A stretch of DNA of 64,000 nucleotides from an uncultured cyanobacterium (GTDB taxonomy: Bacteria > Cyanobacteriota > Cyanobacteriia > PCC-6307 > Cyanobiaceae), in the NCBI GenBank assembly GCA_903856805.1, contig CAIOCZ010000165.1, forward strand, positions 1 to 64,000. The letters are read 5' to 3'. Shown here one piece after another: positions 35,473-45,330 of this stretch. A program made the position numbers and the translations under genes. Below the pieces are notes generated by a model, which had not been told where the DNA came from, made no database searches, and worked only from the letters and a program-made list of their open reading frames with translations. Positions within the stretch are counted from its first letter, which is position 1; each line of letters begins with the position of its first letter.

Positions 35473-36495
35473 ATGGAGCAGACCTACCCCTTCAGTGTGG
35501 CGCCGATGCTGGACTACACCGATCGGCACTTTCGGTTGCTGATGCGGCAGGTCAGTGGGCGCTGTCTGCTCTACACCGAAATGGTGGTGGCCCGCGCCCT
35601 GCGCCACATCCTTGACGACACCACGGCAGACCGGGCGGGTGAGCGGCAGCGCCGGCTGGAACGGTTGTTGGGATTCGATCCGGAGGAACGGCCGTTGGCG
35701 TTGCAGTTGGGGGGGGATGATCCGGCGCTGCTGGCCGCCGCCACCCGTCTGGCGGCCGATTGGGGCTACGACGAGGTGAACCTCAACGTGGGATGTCCCA
35801 GCGAAAAGGTTCGCCTAGGTCGCTTTGGGGCTTGCCTGATGGCCGACCCCCAGCAGGTGGCGGCCTGCGTGGCAGCAATGGCGGCGGCCTCCCCTCTGCC
35901 GGTGACCGTGAAACATCGGATTGGCATCGACCATCGTGATTCGTTCGCCGAGCTGGTGGACTTCGTGGACACGGTGGCCGCCGCCGGTGCGCGTCGGTTC
36001 GCCGTCCATGCCCGCAAGGCTTGGTTGGAGGGCCTCGATCCGAAGCAGAACCGCACCGTGCCCCCGTTGCGTTGGGACATCGTGCAACGCCTCAAGCAGG
36101 AGCGTCCCCGGCTGACGATCGAGCTCAACGGTGGCTTGGAGACACTTGAGATTTGTCAGGCCCAGCTGCACCACCTGGACGGGGTGATGGTGGGGCGGGC
36201 CGCCTATGGGCATCCGTTGCGCTGGAACGGCGTGGACGCCACGCTGTTCATGGACACCAACAGGCCAGCGGCGCGGTCCTCAACGGTGGTGCGGGGATTG
36301 ATCCCCCATGCCGAACGGTGGTGTCGCTCAGGGGGCAGGGTCTGGGCGATCGCCCGGCACCTGGTGCATGTGGTGGAAGGGGTGAGTGGGGCCCGTGCCT
36401 GGCGAGGGGCCTTGACCCGGGACGCCGGGGTCCGCGGGGCAGGACCGGAGGTGCTGGACGCCGCCGCTCGCCAGTTGGAGGAGCGGGGCTACTGA
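35473..36495 (+). CDS. dusA: tRNA-dihydrouridine synthase A
   Basis: A 340-residue FMN enzyme that reduces uridine in the D-loop of tRNA. Signatures are VAPMLDYTDRHFR at the FMN-binding start, NLNVGCPSEKV with the catalytic Cys108, GRFGACLM, TVKHRIGID, HARKAWLEGL and ELNGGL. The C-terminal helical domain that grips tRNA is complete. The extra helices and lengths fit DusA rather than DusB. Divergent from the flavoprotein gene with a 6-bp gap, so the promoters must lie inside the neighbouring reading frames. Confidence 0.95.
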   Translation: MEQTYPFSVAPMLDYTDRHFRLLMRQVSGRCLLYTEMVVARALRHILDDTTADRAGERQRRLERLLGFDPEERPLALQLGGDDPALLAAATRLAADWGYDEVNLNVGCPSEKVRLGRFGACLMADPQQVAACVAAMAAASPLPVTVKHRIGIDHRDSFAELVDFVDTVAAAGARRFAVHARKAWLEGLDPKQNRTVPPLRWDIVQRLKQERPRLTIELNGGLETLEICQAQLHHLDGVMVGRAAYGHPLRWNGVDATLFMDTNRPAARSSTVVRGLIPHAERWCRSGGRVWAIARHLVHVVEGVSGARAWRGALTRDAGVRGAGPEVLDAAARQLEERGY

Positions 36496-36542
36496 ACTCC
36501 GGGGTCGGGACGTGCCCCCTCACCCTGGCCCTTCGACGCTCC

Positions 36543-37106
36543 TCAGGTCTCGGCGCCGCCGTAGTCCCCGCTGAAATCCGAGCCGCCGCTGCGCCGGCGC
36601 CGGGCACGGCCGGCCTGGAACGCATCGCCACCGCCTGCGTCCCCAGATGATCCCTCGTAGCTGCGATCTTCCCAGCCGCGGGATCCGGAGCCCCGTTCGC
36701 CTCCGCCGTAGCCACCGCCGTAGCCACCACCTTCGCCACCACGGGAGTAACCGCCCCCACCGCCGCCGCCATAGCCACCGCCTTCGCCACCACGGGAGTA
36801 ACCGCCGCCGCCGCCATAGCCACCGCGGCGGGGGGCACCCCCGCCACCACCCCCACCACCCCCGGCACGGGGTTCGGCTTTGTTGATGCGCAGGGGACGG
36901 CCCATGAGCTCAGCGCCCTGGAGGCCATCAATGGCCCGGTTTTCCGCCTCGGGATCGGTCATTTCCACAAAGGCGAAGCCCCGCTTGCGGCCGGTGTCCC
37001 GCTCAAGAGGGAGGGAACAATTCGCTACGTCGCCGTAGGGGGCGAAGAGCTCCATGACGTCTTCCTGCTCAGCGCGGAAGGGGAGATTGCCAACAAAAAT
37101 GCTCAC
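36543..37106 (-). CDS. Glycine-rich single-RRM RNA-binding protein
   Basis: A 187-residue protein from GTG 37106. The RRM fills residues 1-78 with RNP2 (IFVGNL, 3-8) and RNP1 (KRGFAFVEM), followed by a Gly/Tyr/Arg-rich tail that contains a near-perfect 17-residue repeat unit (see repeat entry) and a basic end with RARRRR. This is the Rbp family of cyanobacteria, often cold- or light-induced, which bind RNA in the cytoplasm. An ATG is absent at the start; GTG fits the conserved beginning SIFVGNLPF. Confidence 0.93.
   Translation of the reverse strand: MSIFVGNLPFRAEQEDVMELFAPYGDVANCSLPLERDTGRKRGFAFVEMTDPEAENRAIDGLQGAELMGRPLRINKAEPRAGGGGGGGGGAPRRGGYGGGGGYSRGGEGGGYGGGGGGGYSRGGEGGGYGGGYGGGERGSGSRGWEDRSYEGSSGDAGGGDAFQAGRARRRRSGGSDFSGDYGGAET
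36721..36806 (-). repeat. Direct repeat with 51-bp period in RBP gene
   Basis: Two copies of a 35-bp unit (36721-36755 and 36772-36806) differ at one base and are 51 bp apart. In protein they give two copies of a 17-residue Gly-rich unit with YSRGGEGGGY. The repeat can expand or shrink by recombination. Confidence 0.9.
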
Positions 37107-37167
37107 TGAACCGAAGGGAGGGATCCAACCCGGGAGACCCGAGGGGCGCGAGGGCGCCAACAACCAG

Positions 37168-37191
37168 CCAAGGTTAGACCCGCATCCTTGG
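37168..37191 (-). terminator. Possible weak terminator after argH
   Basis: Inverted repeat CCAAGG-N12-CCTTGG directly after the argH stop; on the minus strand it is followed by a TTG/GTT-rich stretch but no true T-run. The stem is short, so it may be only a partial terminator or a structure in the RRM gene leader. Confidence 0.3.
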
Positions 37192-37192
37192 A

Positions 37193-38647
37193 TTAGTCGG
37201 GGATGTCAGCAGATGATTCAGAAGCGATTCGCAGCCGCCGTTGGACGCGTTCCAGCTGCTGCGCCACCTGGGCGAAGCCCGTGCCCCCTTCGCTGCGTCG
37301 CGCCGCCACCACTTGGCGCGGGGTGATGGCGGCGTAAATGTCGGCCTCGAAGGCTGGATGCAACTGTTGCCAACGCTCCAGGGGGAGATCCCGCAGCAGC
37401 ATGCCGTCGGCCAGGCAGCCTTTCACCAGTCCGCCCACGAGCTGATAGGCCTCACGGAACGGCACCCCCCGGGCCACGAGGTAGTCGGCCACATCGGTGG
37501 CATTGGAAAAATCGTTCGCCACGGCCTGTTCCAATCGCTCCGGCCGGAACTCCAGCCCCTCCTCTAGCAGGATCGCCATCGCCTCAAGGCTGTCGAGGCA
37601 GGTACGCACGCCATCGAACAGGGCTTCCTTGTCTTCCTGAAAGTCTTTGTTGTAAGCAAGGGGTAGTCCCTTGATCATCGTCAGCAACCCCATGAGGTGG
37701 CCAAACACCCGGCCGCTTTTGCCCCGCACCAGCTCGGGCACATCGGGGTTCTTTTTCTGGGGCATCAGGCTGCTTCCCGTGGCGCAGCGATCGGTGAGGC
37801 TGACGAAGGCAAACTCCTCGCTGGCCCAGAGAATTACCTCCTCCGAGAGGCGGCTGAGGTGAACCATCACCAGGCTGGCCGCCGCCATGAATTCCACGGT
37901 GAAGTCCCTGTCGCTGACCGCATCCAGGCTGTTGGCGTAGATCGCTTCGAAGCCCAGTTCGGCCGCCGTCTGGCGTCGGTCGATGGGCACCGGGGTCCCC
38001 GCCAGGGCCGCGGCGCCCAGGGGACAGATGTTGACGCGGTGGCGTAGGTCGGCCAGCCGGGAGCGGTCCCGCTCGGCCATTTCGATGTAGGCCAGCAGGT
38101 GGTGGGCCAGGCAGAGCGGCTGGGCCCGCTGCAGATGGGTGTAGCCGGGGCAGAGGGTGTCGGCATGGCGCTCGGCCTGGGCCAGCAAGGCCCGTTCGAA
38201 ACGGAGCAGGGCGGCATCGATCTGGTCGAGGTGCCGCCGCAGCCAGAGCCGCAGGTCCGTGCCCACCTGGTCATTGCGGGAGCGGCCGGTGTGCAGTTTT
38301 TTGCCGAGCGGCCCCAGCAGGTCAATCAGGCGCCGCTCGACGGCGAAGTGCACATCCTCGGCCTCCAGGCCCGGATTGAAGTCACCGGCGGCGGCCTCGG
38401 CGCGGATCCGCTCGAGGCCCGCGATCAGCTGGTCCGCCTCGCCCGGGGCGAGCACACCGCACTGTCCCAGCATGCGGGCGTGGGCGATTGAGCCGTCGAG
38501 ATCCTCCTGCAGCAGCTCCAGATCGAAGCCGATCGAGGCGTTGAAGCGTTCGATCGCCGGATGCAGACCCTGCTCGAAACGATCGCTCCAGCCGGAGGCG
38601 GAGCCCCCGCTCACGCCCGGCTTCGGGGGGGTCCGATCAGCTGCCAT
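37193..38647 (-). CDS. argH: Argininosuccinate lyase
   Basis: A 484-residue enzyme of arginine synthesis that splits argininosuccinate. Signatures are [31 protein letters not shown], and the flexible loop with the catalytic Ser in [12 protein letters not shown]. Length a little above the usual 460 because of the N-terminus. ATG 38647 is the first Met; a TTG at 38683 is possible. It is followed on the same strand by the RRM gene 86 bp away. Confidence 0.97.
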   Translation of the reverse strand: MAADRTPPKPGVSGGSASGWSDRFEQGLHPAIERFNASIGFDLELLQEDLDGSIAHARMLGQCGVLAPGEADQLIAGLERIRAEAAAGDFNPGLEAEDVHFAVERRLIDLLGPLGKKLHTGRSRNDQVGTDLRLWLRRHLDQIDAALLRFERALLAQAERHADTLCPGYTHLQRAQPLCLAHHLLAYIEMAERDRSRLADLRHRVNICPLGAAALAGTPVPIDRRQTAAELGFEAIYANSLDAVSDRDFTVEFMAAASLVMVHLSRLSEEVILWASEEFAFVSLTDRCATGSSLMPQKKNPDVPELVRGKSGRVFGHLMGLLTMIKGLPLAYNKDFQEDKEALFDGVRTCLDSLEAMAILLEEGLEFRPERLEQAVANDFSNATDVADYLVARGVPFREAYQLVGGLVKGCLADGMLLRDLPLERWQQLHPAFEADIYAAITPRQVVAARRSEGGTGFAQVAQQLERVQRRLRIASESSADIPD

Positions 38648-38708
38648 GCGGAGGGTTGCGCGACCCTCCAGCTTGGCAGGCAAGCCGGCAGGCGGTGCTG
38701 ACCGGGCC

Positions 38709-40148
38709 TCAGCGCATGGGCAGGGGGGGCAGCATCACCTCGTCGCGCACTTTTAACACCACCATTGAGGCGTCATCGTCCAGGTGCCGATCGGCGCCCA
38801 CAAAACGGTCCAGGCGATCGAACAGCTGATCCAGGATGCCCTGGGCTCCGCTTCCGGAGCGGCAGGCGCCCTGGAACACCCGCATCAACCGCTCTTCGTC
38901 GAAGCGCTCACCGCTGAAGCCGGCAGCCTCCGAGACGCCGTCGGTGTAATAGAGCAGTCCATCGCCGGGATCCAGCACCACCTCGCCACGGCCGTAATGC
39001 GCTTCGCTCTGCAGGCCGATCAGCAGCCCGGGGGCGTCCAGCCGTTCCACCCGCCCGTGCTGGCGACGCCAGATCAGGGGCGGATTGTGGGCGGCATTGG
39101 CAAAGCGCAACAGTCGGGTGACTGGGTCGTAGTCGGAATAAAAGAGGGTCACGAAACGGTGGGAATGGGCCAGGTCCTCCTGGGCCAACTGGTTGAGGTC
39201 GTGGAGGATCTGGTCGGGCGGCAGACCACTGAGCACTTCGGCGCGCAGCATGCCGCGCAGCAAGGTCATCAACAGCCCGGCTGGGACCCCCTTCCCCATC
39301 ACATCGCCCATCACAAGGGCCCAGCGCCCGTGTTCCCGCTCCCGCCCCAGGGCCTGGGGACGGGTGGGGATGAAGTCGTAGTAGTCCCCCCCCACCTGGT
39401 ACGCGGGCCGGCAGCGCGCCGCCAGCTCCACCCCTTCGATCACCGGGCAGTGATCCGGAAGCAGCTGGGCTTGGATTTCGGCCCCAATGCTGAGTTGGCG
39501 GTCCAGCCGTTCATGGCGACGCATGTCCTGTTGCAGCAGCTCGTTCTCCAGGGCGACCCCGGTGAGATCGGCCACCAGCTGCAGGTGGCGACGGTGCACT
39601 TCGCTCCAGCCGTAGCCCCGGCGGGCACTGAACACATACAAGCGGCCCCTGGGGCCGCCGCGGGCCACCACCGACGTCCTGAACACCTCGGCCCCCCCAA
39701 GCAGGCGCAGAATCAGCGGATCCAACAGGGCCGCCACCGCGTCGTCGCCGGACTGGGCCTGGAGCTGGCTGTCGCTCAGGCTGGCCACCTGGCGCAACAC
39801 CTCCGCACAGCGTTCCGCAGGGGACGCCTGCAGTTGCTCCCTCCAGAGGCGACCATCGGGGTGAAACACCACCAGCAGAGCACCCTCGGCCTCCATCAGC
39901 CGCGCGGCCACCACCGGCACCAGCTCAAGAAAACGGCTCAGGTTGGTGAAACTGCGCAGGGCAAAGGCCAGGGAGGCCAGCAGTTCCTGGTTGCGCCGCT
40001 GTTCGTGGTTGAGGCTGTCCAGCAGCTGCCGCACGGAGGCCCCCGCCGAAAGCAGCTCGCCTGAGTGGGGCAGAGGGGATGCGGCGGCACCGTTCAGCGG
40101 TGGGGCGGTAGCCGGGCCCGGGGTGCGGTGGGGCGGCAGGCTGCCCAA
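38709..40148 (-). CDS. SpoIIE/RsbU-type PP2C serine phosphatase with GAF-like sensor
   Basis: About 479 residues. The N-terminal half looks like a helical segment followed by a GAF-type sensor fold ([19 protein letters not shown] ... [17 protein letters not shown]); the C-terminal half is a PP2C/SpoIIE domain with [32 protein letters not shown] and DDASMVVLK, the metal-binding Asp/Gly set. Such proteins dephosphorylate anti-sigma-factor antagonists. The start is uncertain: no ATG exists upstream; TTG 40148 is the best candidate before the 104-bp divergent space. No partner STAS protein or anti-sigma kinase is adjacent. Confidence 0.88.
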   Translation of the reverse strand: MGSLPPHRTPGPATAPPLNGAAASPLPHSGELLSAGASVRQLLDSLNHEQRRNQELLASLAFALRSFTNLSRFLELVPVVAARLMEAEGALLVVFHPDGRLWREQLQASPAERCAEVLRQVASLSDSQLQAQSGDDAVAALLDPLILRLLGGAEVFRTSVVARGGPRGRLYVFSARRGYGWSEVHRRHLQLVADLTGVALENELLQQDMRRHERLDRQLSIGAEIQAQLLPDHCPVIEGVELAARCRPAYQVGGDYYDFIPTRPQALGREREHGRWALVMGDVMGKGVPAGLLMTLLRGMLRAEVLSGLPPDQILHDLNQLAQEDLAHSHRFVTLFYSDYDPVTRLLRFANAAHNPPLIWRRQHGRVERLDAPGLLIGLQSEAHYGRGEVVLDPGDGLLYYTDGVSEAAGFSGERFDEERLMRVFQGACRSGSGAQGILDQLFDRLDRFVGADRHLDDDASMVVLKVRDEVMLPPLPMR

Positions 40149-40252
40149 GGAGCGGCCGCAAGGGACTCGAAAGGTAGCAGTGTTTCCTCGCTTTGTTGAC
40201 TTGGCTCGCTGTGGTGTCCTGCCTACCCTGAGGCGGCGGCAGCTTGGCTTCC

Positions 40253-40657
40253 ATGGCGTTCTCTCCCGCAGCGGCCGAGGTGGTGCTGGTGGCCCTGGCC
40301 CATGGGACGTCCATGCTGTTGGAAGCACTTTCGGTGCTCACGGTGCTCGGTGGCCTGCTGGCGATCAGCCGCGATGCCCTGCCCCGGCTGGGGCGGAGCA
40401 TGCCTCTGCGGCCCTCCAACCGGGCTCGCCTCACCTTCGGCAGTTGGCTGGCCCTGGCGCTGGAGTTCCAGCTCGGCGCCGACATCGTGGCGACCACGGT
40501 GAGCCCCTCCCCGTCCCACCTGATCCAACTGGGGGTGGTGGCCCTGATCCGAACCTTCCTCAATCTGTTTCTGAGCCGGGAAATCGAGGTGGAACGGCGC
40601 CAGGAGGAGGACCAGGCGCTGGTGCGGGAACGGGCCTACCGGAGGGACGAGCCATGA
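40253..40657 (+). CDS. DUF1622 membrane protein
   Basis: A 134-residue membrane protein with three hydrophobic helices (about 10-38, 65-85 and 92-110) and a charged C-terminal tail. The core ALEFQLGADIVATTVSPS and VALIRTFLNLFLSREIE match the DUF1622 family. Its function is unknown. Its stop overlaps the start of the sulfatase-activating enzyme (ATGA), so the two are co-translated and may be linked, for example as part of a redox or transport step for the activating enzyme; that link is a guess. Confidence 0.88.
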   Translation: MAFSPAAAEVVLVALAHGTSMLLEALSVLTVLGGLLAISRDALPRLGRSMPLRPSNRARLTFGSWLALALEFQLGADIVATTVSPSPSHLIQLGVVALIRTFLNLFLSREIEVERRQEEDQALVRERAYRRDEP

Positions 40658-41694
40658 CGATGGCCATGGGGGCCCCCCGCCCGCCGGGGCGTCCCCCCGC
40701 CCGCGACATGGTGTGGATTCCGCCCGGGGGCTTCCAGATGGGCTCCGATCACCACTACCCCGAGGAGGCTCCGGCCCACCGGGTGCTGGTGGAGGGGTTC
40801 TGGATCGACCGCACCGCGGTGACCAATGCCCAGTTCCTGAAGTTCGTGAAGGCCACGGGCCATGTCACCCAGGCTGAACGGCCCGCCGATCCCAGCGCTT
40901 ACCCCGACGCCCGTCCCGATCTCCTGCAGCCGGCCTCGATCGTGTTCGTGCCCCCCCCGCGGCCCATCGGGCGCGGCGATCCTTACCAGTGGTGGCACTA
41001 CGTGGCCGGGGCGGACTGGCGCCATCCTGAGGGGCCTGGCAGTTCGATCAAGGGGCGGGAGCATCATCCGGTGGTGCACCTGGCCCACGCCGATGCCCAG
41101 GCCTACGCCAACTGGATTGGCAAGAGCCTGCCCAGTGAGGCGGAGTGGGAACGGGCGGCCAAGGGGGGCCTGGAGGGGGTGGAGTTCGCCTGGGGCGCTG
41201 AGCTCCACCCCGGCGGCCGCCAGCTCGCCAACACCTGGCAGGGTGAGTTCCCCCATCACAACACCCGTGCCGACGGCTGGGAGCGCACCGCACCGGTGGG
41301 CTGTTATCCCGCCAATGGTTATGGCTTGCTCGACATGATCGGCAACGTGTGGGAATGGACCGATGACTGGTACCAGGACCACCGGACCAGGCTGGCGGCG
41401 GTGGCTCAGGCGGCCCCCTTCAGTTCCTCGGACGGGGCTGGCTCGACGAGCGGCGAGGCGCAGGGCTGTTGTGGCGCCCTACAAAACCCCCGTGGTGCCG
41501 CTGATGCCGCCGCCAGCATCGATCTCACCTCGCAGCACGGCAGCATTCCCCGCAAGGTGGTGAAGGGGGGATCCTTCCTCTGCGCCCCCAGCTACTGCCG
41601 CCGCTACCGGCCGGCGGCGCGGATGGCCCAGGGGATCGACACGTCCACCTGCCACCTGGGTTTCCGCTGCATCGTGCGGCCGCTGGTGGGCTGA
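40654..41694 (+). CDS. Formylglycine-generating enzyme (SUMF1/FGE family)
   Basis: A 346-residue enzyme that turns the active-site Cys of type I sulfatases into formylglycine. Signatures are MVWIPPGGFQMGSD, IDRTAVTNAQF, LPSEAEWERAA, DMIGNVWEWTDDWY, and the copper-binding cysteine pair C310/C315 in GGSFLCAPSYCRRYR, spaced as in characterised FGEs. There is no signal peptide, so it acts in the cytoplasm on the unfolded sulfatase. Its likely client, with the needed CxPxR motif, is encoded at 42955. It follows the DUF1622 gene with an ATGA overlap. Confidence 0.92.
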   Translation: MTMAMGAPRPPGRPPARDMVWIPPGGFQMGSDHHYPEEAPAHRVLVEGFWIDRTAVTNAQFLKFVKATGHVTQAERPADPSAYPDARPDLLQPASIVFVPPPRPIGRGDPYQWWHYVAGADWRHPEGPGSSIKGREHHPVVHLAHADAQAYANWIGKSLPSEAEWERAAKGGLEGVEFAWGAELHPGGRQLANTWQGEFPHHNTRADGWERTAPVGCYPANGYGLLDMIGNVWEWTDDWYQDHRTRLAAVAQAAPFSSSDGAGSTSGEAQGCCGALQNPRGAADAAASIDLTSQHGSIPRKVVKGGSFLCAPSYCRRYRPAARMAQGIDTSTCHLGFRCIVRPLVG

Positions 41695-41698
41695 ACGA

Positions 41699-42766
41699 CT
41701 ACGTCGTGCCCCCATATCCGAGGCGTTCCAGCTGGGAGGTCTCCTTGGACCGCCGCATCAAGCGGGATGGGCTTTCGCCATAGTGGGCTAGAAAATCCCG
41801 ACTGAACGAGGACTGGGAGAGGTAGCCGCAGGCATGGGCGATCTCCCGGAGCCGTGGGCTGGAGCCGGGGTGCTCCAGCAGGGCTTTCGCCTTGGCCAGG
41901 CGTTGTTTGCGGAGCCATTGCATCGGCCCGCAACCGAAGCGCTGTTTGAAGGCATATTGCAGCGAGCGGCGGCTGTAACTGCTGCGCTGCTCCATGTCGG
42001 AAAGGCTGATCGGCTCGTGGAGATGACCCAATAGCCATTCCAGCAGATTTTGGTGAGGGAAGGGTTCGGAAGAAACTGGCGCTCCTTGGCTTGCCTCAAG
42101 AAGATCGGGCACCAAAAGCATCACGATCAACCGACGGATCAGGTCGTCGAGGCGGAGCATGGGGTTGATGCTCGCCCCCAGGGTCAGGCACTGCTCCGTA
42201 TAGGCCAAGGTTTCCATCAGGAGGTTGTGCAGCCGATCACGGCGGGGATCGGCTCGCCGGCTCAGAATGGTGGGCCGCTCTAGGGCGCTACGCAGGGAAA
42301 GGGCATCAAAGCCGGGGCCACCGATGGCATGGGCCACCGGCACCAGGGTTTCGGGGGGGAAGCTGATAATCACCCCCGAACAGATGCTGCAGTGGACTTG
42401 GATGCGGGAGCGGGCCGCTGGAATGAACAAGCAGGAGGAGCGGAAGGCATAGGTTCGCTCCTCAATCGTGAAGGCATTGATGCCCGCCACATAGGGCAGC
42501 ACCAGCTGGGCCTCGGACTTCTGTTCCACGTCGCCATGAATGGCGGAGCCCAAAGTGGCCAGCAGGGTGAGATCCCCGAGGCGAAGAATGCCGGATTGGT
42601 TGCTGAAGGGCTGGTCGCGTTCAGGATGATCCCAGCGGTTGACCTGGAAGGGAAGGAAGTTTCGGACCACCCCCCCGAAATCAAAGGGGTTGGTTGAGGC
42701 GAGGGAAGCGCCCGGGAGCTTGATTAACGGGGGGAGAGCCGTGCTTTCACCAAGCCCGGGGAGCAT
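41699..42766 (-). CDS. AraC-family transcriptional regulator
   Basis: A 355-residue regulator. The N-terminal 220 residues are a sensing domain of the AraC-binding-like type; the C-terminal 100 residues are the double helix-turn-helix (SLSDMEQRSSYSRRSLQYAFKQRFG and LREIAHACGYLSQSSFSRDF). It lies between the FGE gene (convergent, 4-bp gap) and the divergent sulfatase gene, so it most likely controls the sulfatase and perhaps itself. The inducer could be a sulfated compound, but nothing in the sequence shows it. Confidence 0.93.
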   Translation of the reverse strand: MLPGLGESTALPPLIKLPGASLASTNPFDFGGVVRNFLPFQVNRWDHPERDQPFSNQSGILRLGDLTLLATLGSAIHGDVEQKSEAQLVLPYVAGINAFTIEERTYAFRSSCLFIPAARSRIQVHCSICSGVIISFPPETLVPVAHAIGGPGFDALSLRSALERPTILSRRADPRRDRLHNLLMETLAYTEQCLTLGASINPMLRLDDLIRRLIVMLLVPDLLEASQGAPVSSEPFPHQNLLEWLLGHLHEPISLSDMEQRSSYSRRSLQYAFKQRFGCGPMQWLRKQRLAKAKALLEHPGSSPRLREIAHACGYLSQSSFSRDFLAHYGESPSRLMRRSKETSQLERLGYGGTT

Positions 42767-42782
42767 CGAATTTTGCTCGTGT

Positions 42783-42813
42783 GATTGTAAGGAATCCTAG
42801 TGATGGGATTGTA
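42783..42813. promoter_or_regulatory. Candidate AraC-type operator (direct repeat)
   Basis: The heptamer GATTGTA occurs at 42783-42789 and 42807-42813 in the same direction with a 24-bp period, about two helical turns, as often seen for AraC-family half-sites. An AATCC-N8-GGATT inverted pair (42793-42810) overlaps it. It lies just upstream of the regulator start and in the shared divergent region of 188 bp with the sulfatase gene. Its function is inferred. Confidence 0.3.
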
Positions 42814-42954
42814 CTTTGCCAAGCTGGTACCTAATTCGCGCAATGTTGGGCCAAAAACGCAGGGCGGAGTGGGCTGGGGGCCTGGGTTGTTCACAGGTCA
42901 TGGGCGCAGGTCCAACTGCTGGCTACGGTTTGACATGAGCCCCTCCCCGCTCCG

Positions 42955-45309
42955 ATGCCGCTGAACGAGTACAAGTCCGGTGCCGCCTTCCCCGGCGTGA
43001 TCGGCCGCACTGCCGACGTCTCCACTCCCGCCTGGCCGCAGCCGAACCGGGCCAAGGAGGGGGCCCCAAACGTGTTGTTTCTTGTGCTCGACGACACGGG
43101 TTTCGGCCAGCTCGGTTGCTACGGCAGTCCGATCGCGACCCCCCACCTGGATGCCCTGGCGGCCGACGGCCTGCGTTTCAACAACATGCACACCACGGCG
43201 CTGTGTTCGCCGTCGCGTTCCTGCATGCTCAACGGCCGCAACCACCACTCCAACGGCCTGGCCTGCATCACCGAGGGGTCGATGGGGTTCCCCGGCTCCA
43301 ACGGCATCATCCCGTTCGAGAACGGTTTCCTCTCGGAGATCCTGCTGCTGCATGGCTACAACACTTACGCCATCGGCAAGTGGCACCTCACCCCCGCTGA
43401 GCAAACCTCGGCGGCCGGTCCCTATGACCGCTGGCCCCTCGGGCGGGGTTTTGAGCGGTTCTACGGCTTCCTAGGTGGCGATACCCACCAGTACTACCCG
43501 GAGCTGGTGCAGGACAACAGCCAGGTGGAACCGCCGGCCACCCCCGAGGAGGGCTACCACCTCACCCCGGATCTGGTAGGCAAGGCCAAGGCGATGATCG
43601 CCGATTCGAAGCAGGTAGCGCCCAATAAGCCTTTCTTCATGTATTTCTGCACCGGCGCCATGCATGCGCCCCACCATGTGCCCAAGGAATGGGCCGACAA
43701 GTACAAGGGCAAGTTTGATGGCGGCTGGGATGCCTATCGCGAGCACACCTTCGCGCGCCAGAAGGAGCTGGGCATCATCCCGGCTGACACGGTGCTGTCC
43801 CGCCACGATCCGGACGTGCCCGATTGGAACGGCCTCTCCGCCGACGAGAAGCGTCTCTATGCCCGGATGATGGAGGTGTTCGCCGGTTTCCTGGAGCACA
43901 CCGACCATTACATCGGCGAGCTGATTAACTTCCTCAAGGAGATTGGCGAATACGAGAACACCATGATCATGGTGATTTCCGACAACGGCGCCAGCTCAGA
44001 GGGTGGCCCCACTGGATCGGTGAACGAAGGCAAGTTCTTCAACAACGTGCCGGAGAATCTGGAGCAGAATCTGGCTGCCATTGATGACATCGGTGGCCCG
44101 AAGTACTTCAACCACTACCCCTGGGGCTGGACCCACGCCGGCAACACGCCGTTCCGGCGCTGGAAGCGCGAAACCTACCGAGGCGGCACCAGCGATCCCT
44201 TCATCCTGAGCTGGCCTCAGGGCATCGTCGCCCGTGGCGAGGTGCGCTCCCAGTACTGCCATGCGATCGACATGGTGCCCACGGTGCTCGAGGCCCTTGG
44301 CATCGAGGCGCCCACCGCCATCAAGGGAGTGACCCAAAGCCCGATCGAGGGCTTCTCCCTAGCCTCCAGCTTCGCCAATCCCGCTGCGCCCAGCCTCCAT
44401 CTCACCCAGTATTTCGAGATGTTTGGCCACCGCTCCCTTTATCACGATGGTTGGCGGGCCGTTTGCCCTTGGCCCGGCACCTCGTTTGTGGAATCAGGTC
44501 GCCGCTTCGGCGATCCGATCAGCTACGACCAGCTGATTCAACTCGATGCCCACGGCTGGGAGCTCTACAACCTCACGGACGACTTCGCCGAAACCAATAA
44601 CCTGGCCGAGGCGGAACGGGAGCGCCTGATCGCCATGATTGGTATGTGGTACGTGGAGGCCGGCAAGTACAACGTGCTGCCGATCGATAGCCGTGGCACC
44701 CAGCGCTTTGCCGTGGAGCGGCCCCAGATCGCGGCCGATCGGGAGCGCTATATTTATTACCCTGGTACCCAGATGGTGCCCGCCAATGCGGCCCCTCGGG
44801 TGTTGAACCGGCCCCATTCGATTTCGGTGGAGCTGGAGGTGCCTGAGGGGGGCGCCGAGGGGGTGTTGTTCAGCATGGGCGGCAACGACGGCGGCTTTGC
44901 CTTCTATGTGCAGAACGGCCTACTCACCTACGGCTACAACTACGTCGCAGAGCGGTTCTTCCACGTGCGCTCCAGCGGCCCGATCCCGGCAGGCCATCAC
45001 ATTGTGAGCGCCGAATTCACCCCCACCGGCGCCCCCGATATTGCCAACGGCAAGGGCACGCCGGCCAAGGTGGTGCTGTTTGTGGATGGTCAGCCTGTGG
45101 GCGAAGGGGACCTGCCGGTCACCATTCCCCTGAGCCTGGGACTGGCGGCCGGTGTGGCGGTGGGAGCCGATCCGGGTTCGCCGGCCCTGCCCGATTACAA
45201 GCCGCCGTTTGCCTACGCCGGTCGGATCAAACGGGCGCTGGTGGATGTGTCCGGCACTCCGGTGGATGACCTGAAGGAGCAGATGCGCCAGATCCTGGCG
45301 CGGCAGTAG
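42955..45309 (+). CDS. Type I sulfatase (arylsulfatase)
   Basis: A 784-residue alkaline-phosphatase-fold hydrolase of sulfate esters. NVLFLVLDDTGFGQLGCYG holds the metal-binding Asp46/Asp47; the activation motif is C84-S-P-S-R88 in TALCSPSRSCMLNG, so Cys84 must be made formylglycine; AIGKWHL gives the catalytic Lys and ISDNGAS the second metal Asp/Asn. The last 180 residues form a beta-rich domain (VLFSMGGNDGGFAFYVQNG). No signal peptide is visible at ATG 42955, so it seems cytoplasmic. It belongs with the FGE and the AraC regulator. The natural sulfate ester is unknown. Confidence 0.95.
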   Translation: MPLNEYKSGAAFPGVIGRTADVSTPAWPQPNRAKEGAPNVLFLVLDDTGFGQLGCYGSPIATPHLDALAADGLRFNNMHTTALCSPSRSCMLNGRNHHSNGLACITEGSMGFPGSNGIIPFENGFLSEILLLHGYNTYAIGKWHLTPAEQTSAAGPYDRWPLGRGFERFYGFLGGDTHQYYPELVQDNSQVEPPATPEEGYHLTPDLVGKAKAMIADSKQVAPNKPFFMYFCTGAMHAPHHVPKEWADKYKGKFDGGWDAYREHTFARQKELGIIPADTVLSRHDPDVPDWNGLSADEKRLYARMMEVFAGFLEHTDHYIGELINFLKEIGEYENTMIMVISDNGASSEGGPTGSVNEGKFFNNVPENLEQNLAAIDDIGGPKYFNHYPWGWTHAGNTPFRRWKRETYRGGTSDPFILSWPQGIVARGEVRSQYCHAIDMVPTVLEALGIEAPTAIKGVTQSPIEGFSLASSFANPAAPSLHLTQYFEMFGHRSLYHDGWRAVCPWPGTSFVESGRRFGDPISYDQLIQLDAHGWELYNLTDDFAETNNLAEAERERLIAMIGMWYVEAGKYNVLPIDSRGTQRFAVERPQIAADRERYIYYPGTQMVPANAAPRVLNRPHSISVELEVPEGGAEGVLFSMGGNDGGFAFYVQNGLLTYGYNYVAERFFHVRSSGPIPAGHHIVSAEFTPTGAPDIANGKGTPAKVVLFVDGQPVGEGDLPVTIPLSLGLAAGVAVGADPGSPALPDYKPPFAYAGRIKRALVDVSGTPVDDLKEQMRQILARQ

Positions 45310-45330
45310 GGCCCCGCCAGCGCCAGGAGG

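Noticed and set aside
38784-40064. Plus-strand frame of 426 codons
   Set aside because: Antisense to the SpoIIE-type phosphatase; no recognisable domain.
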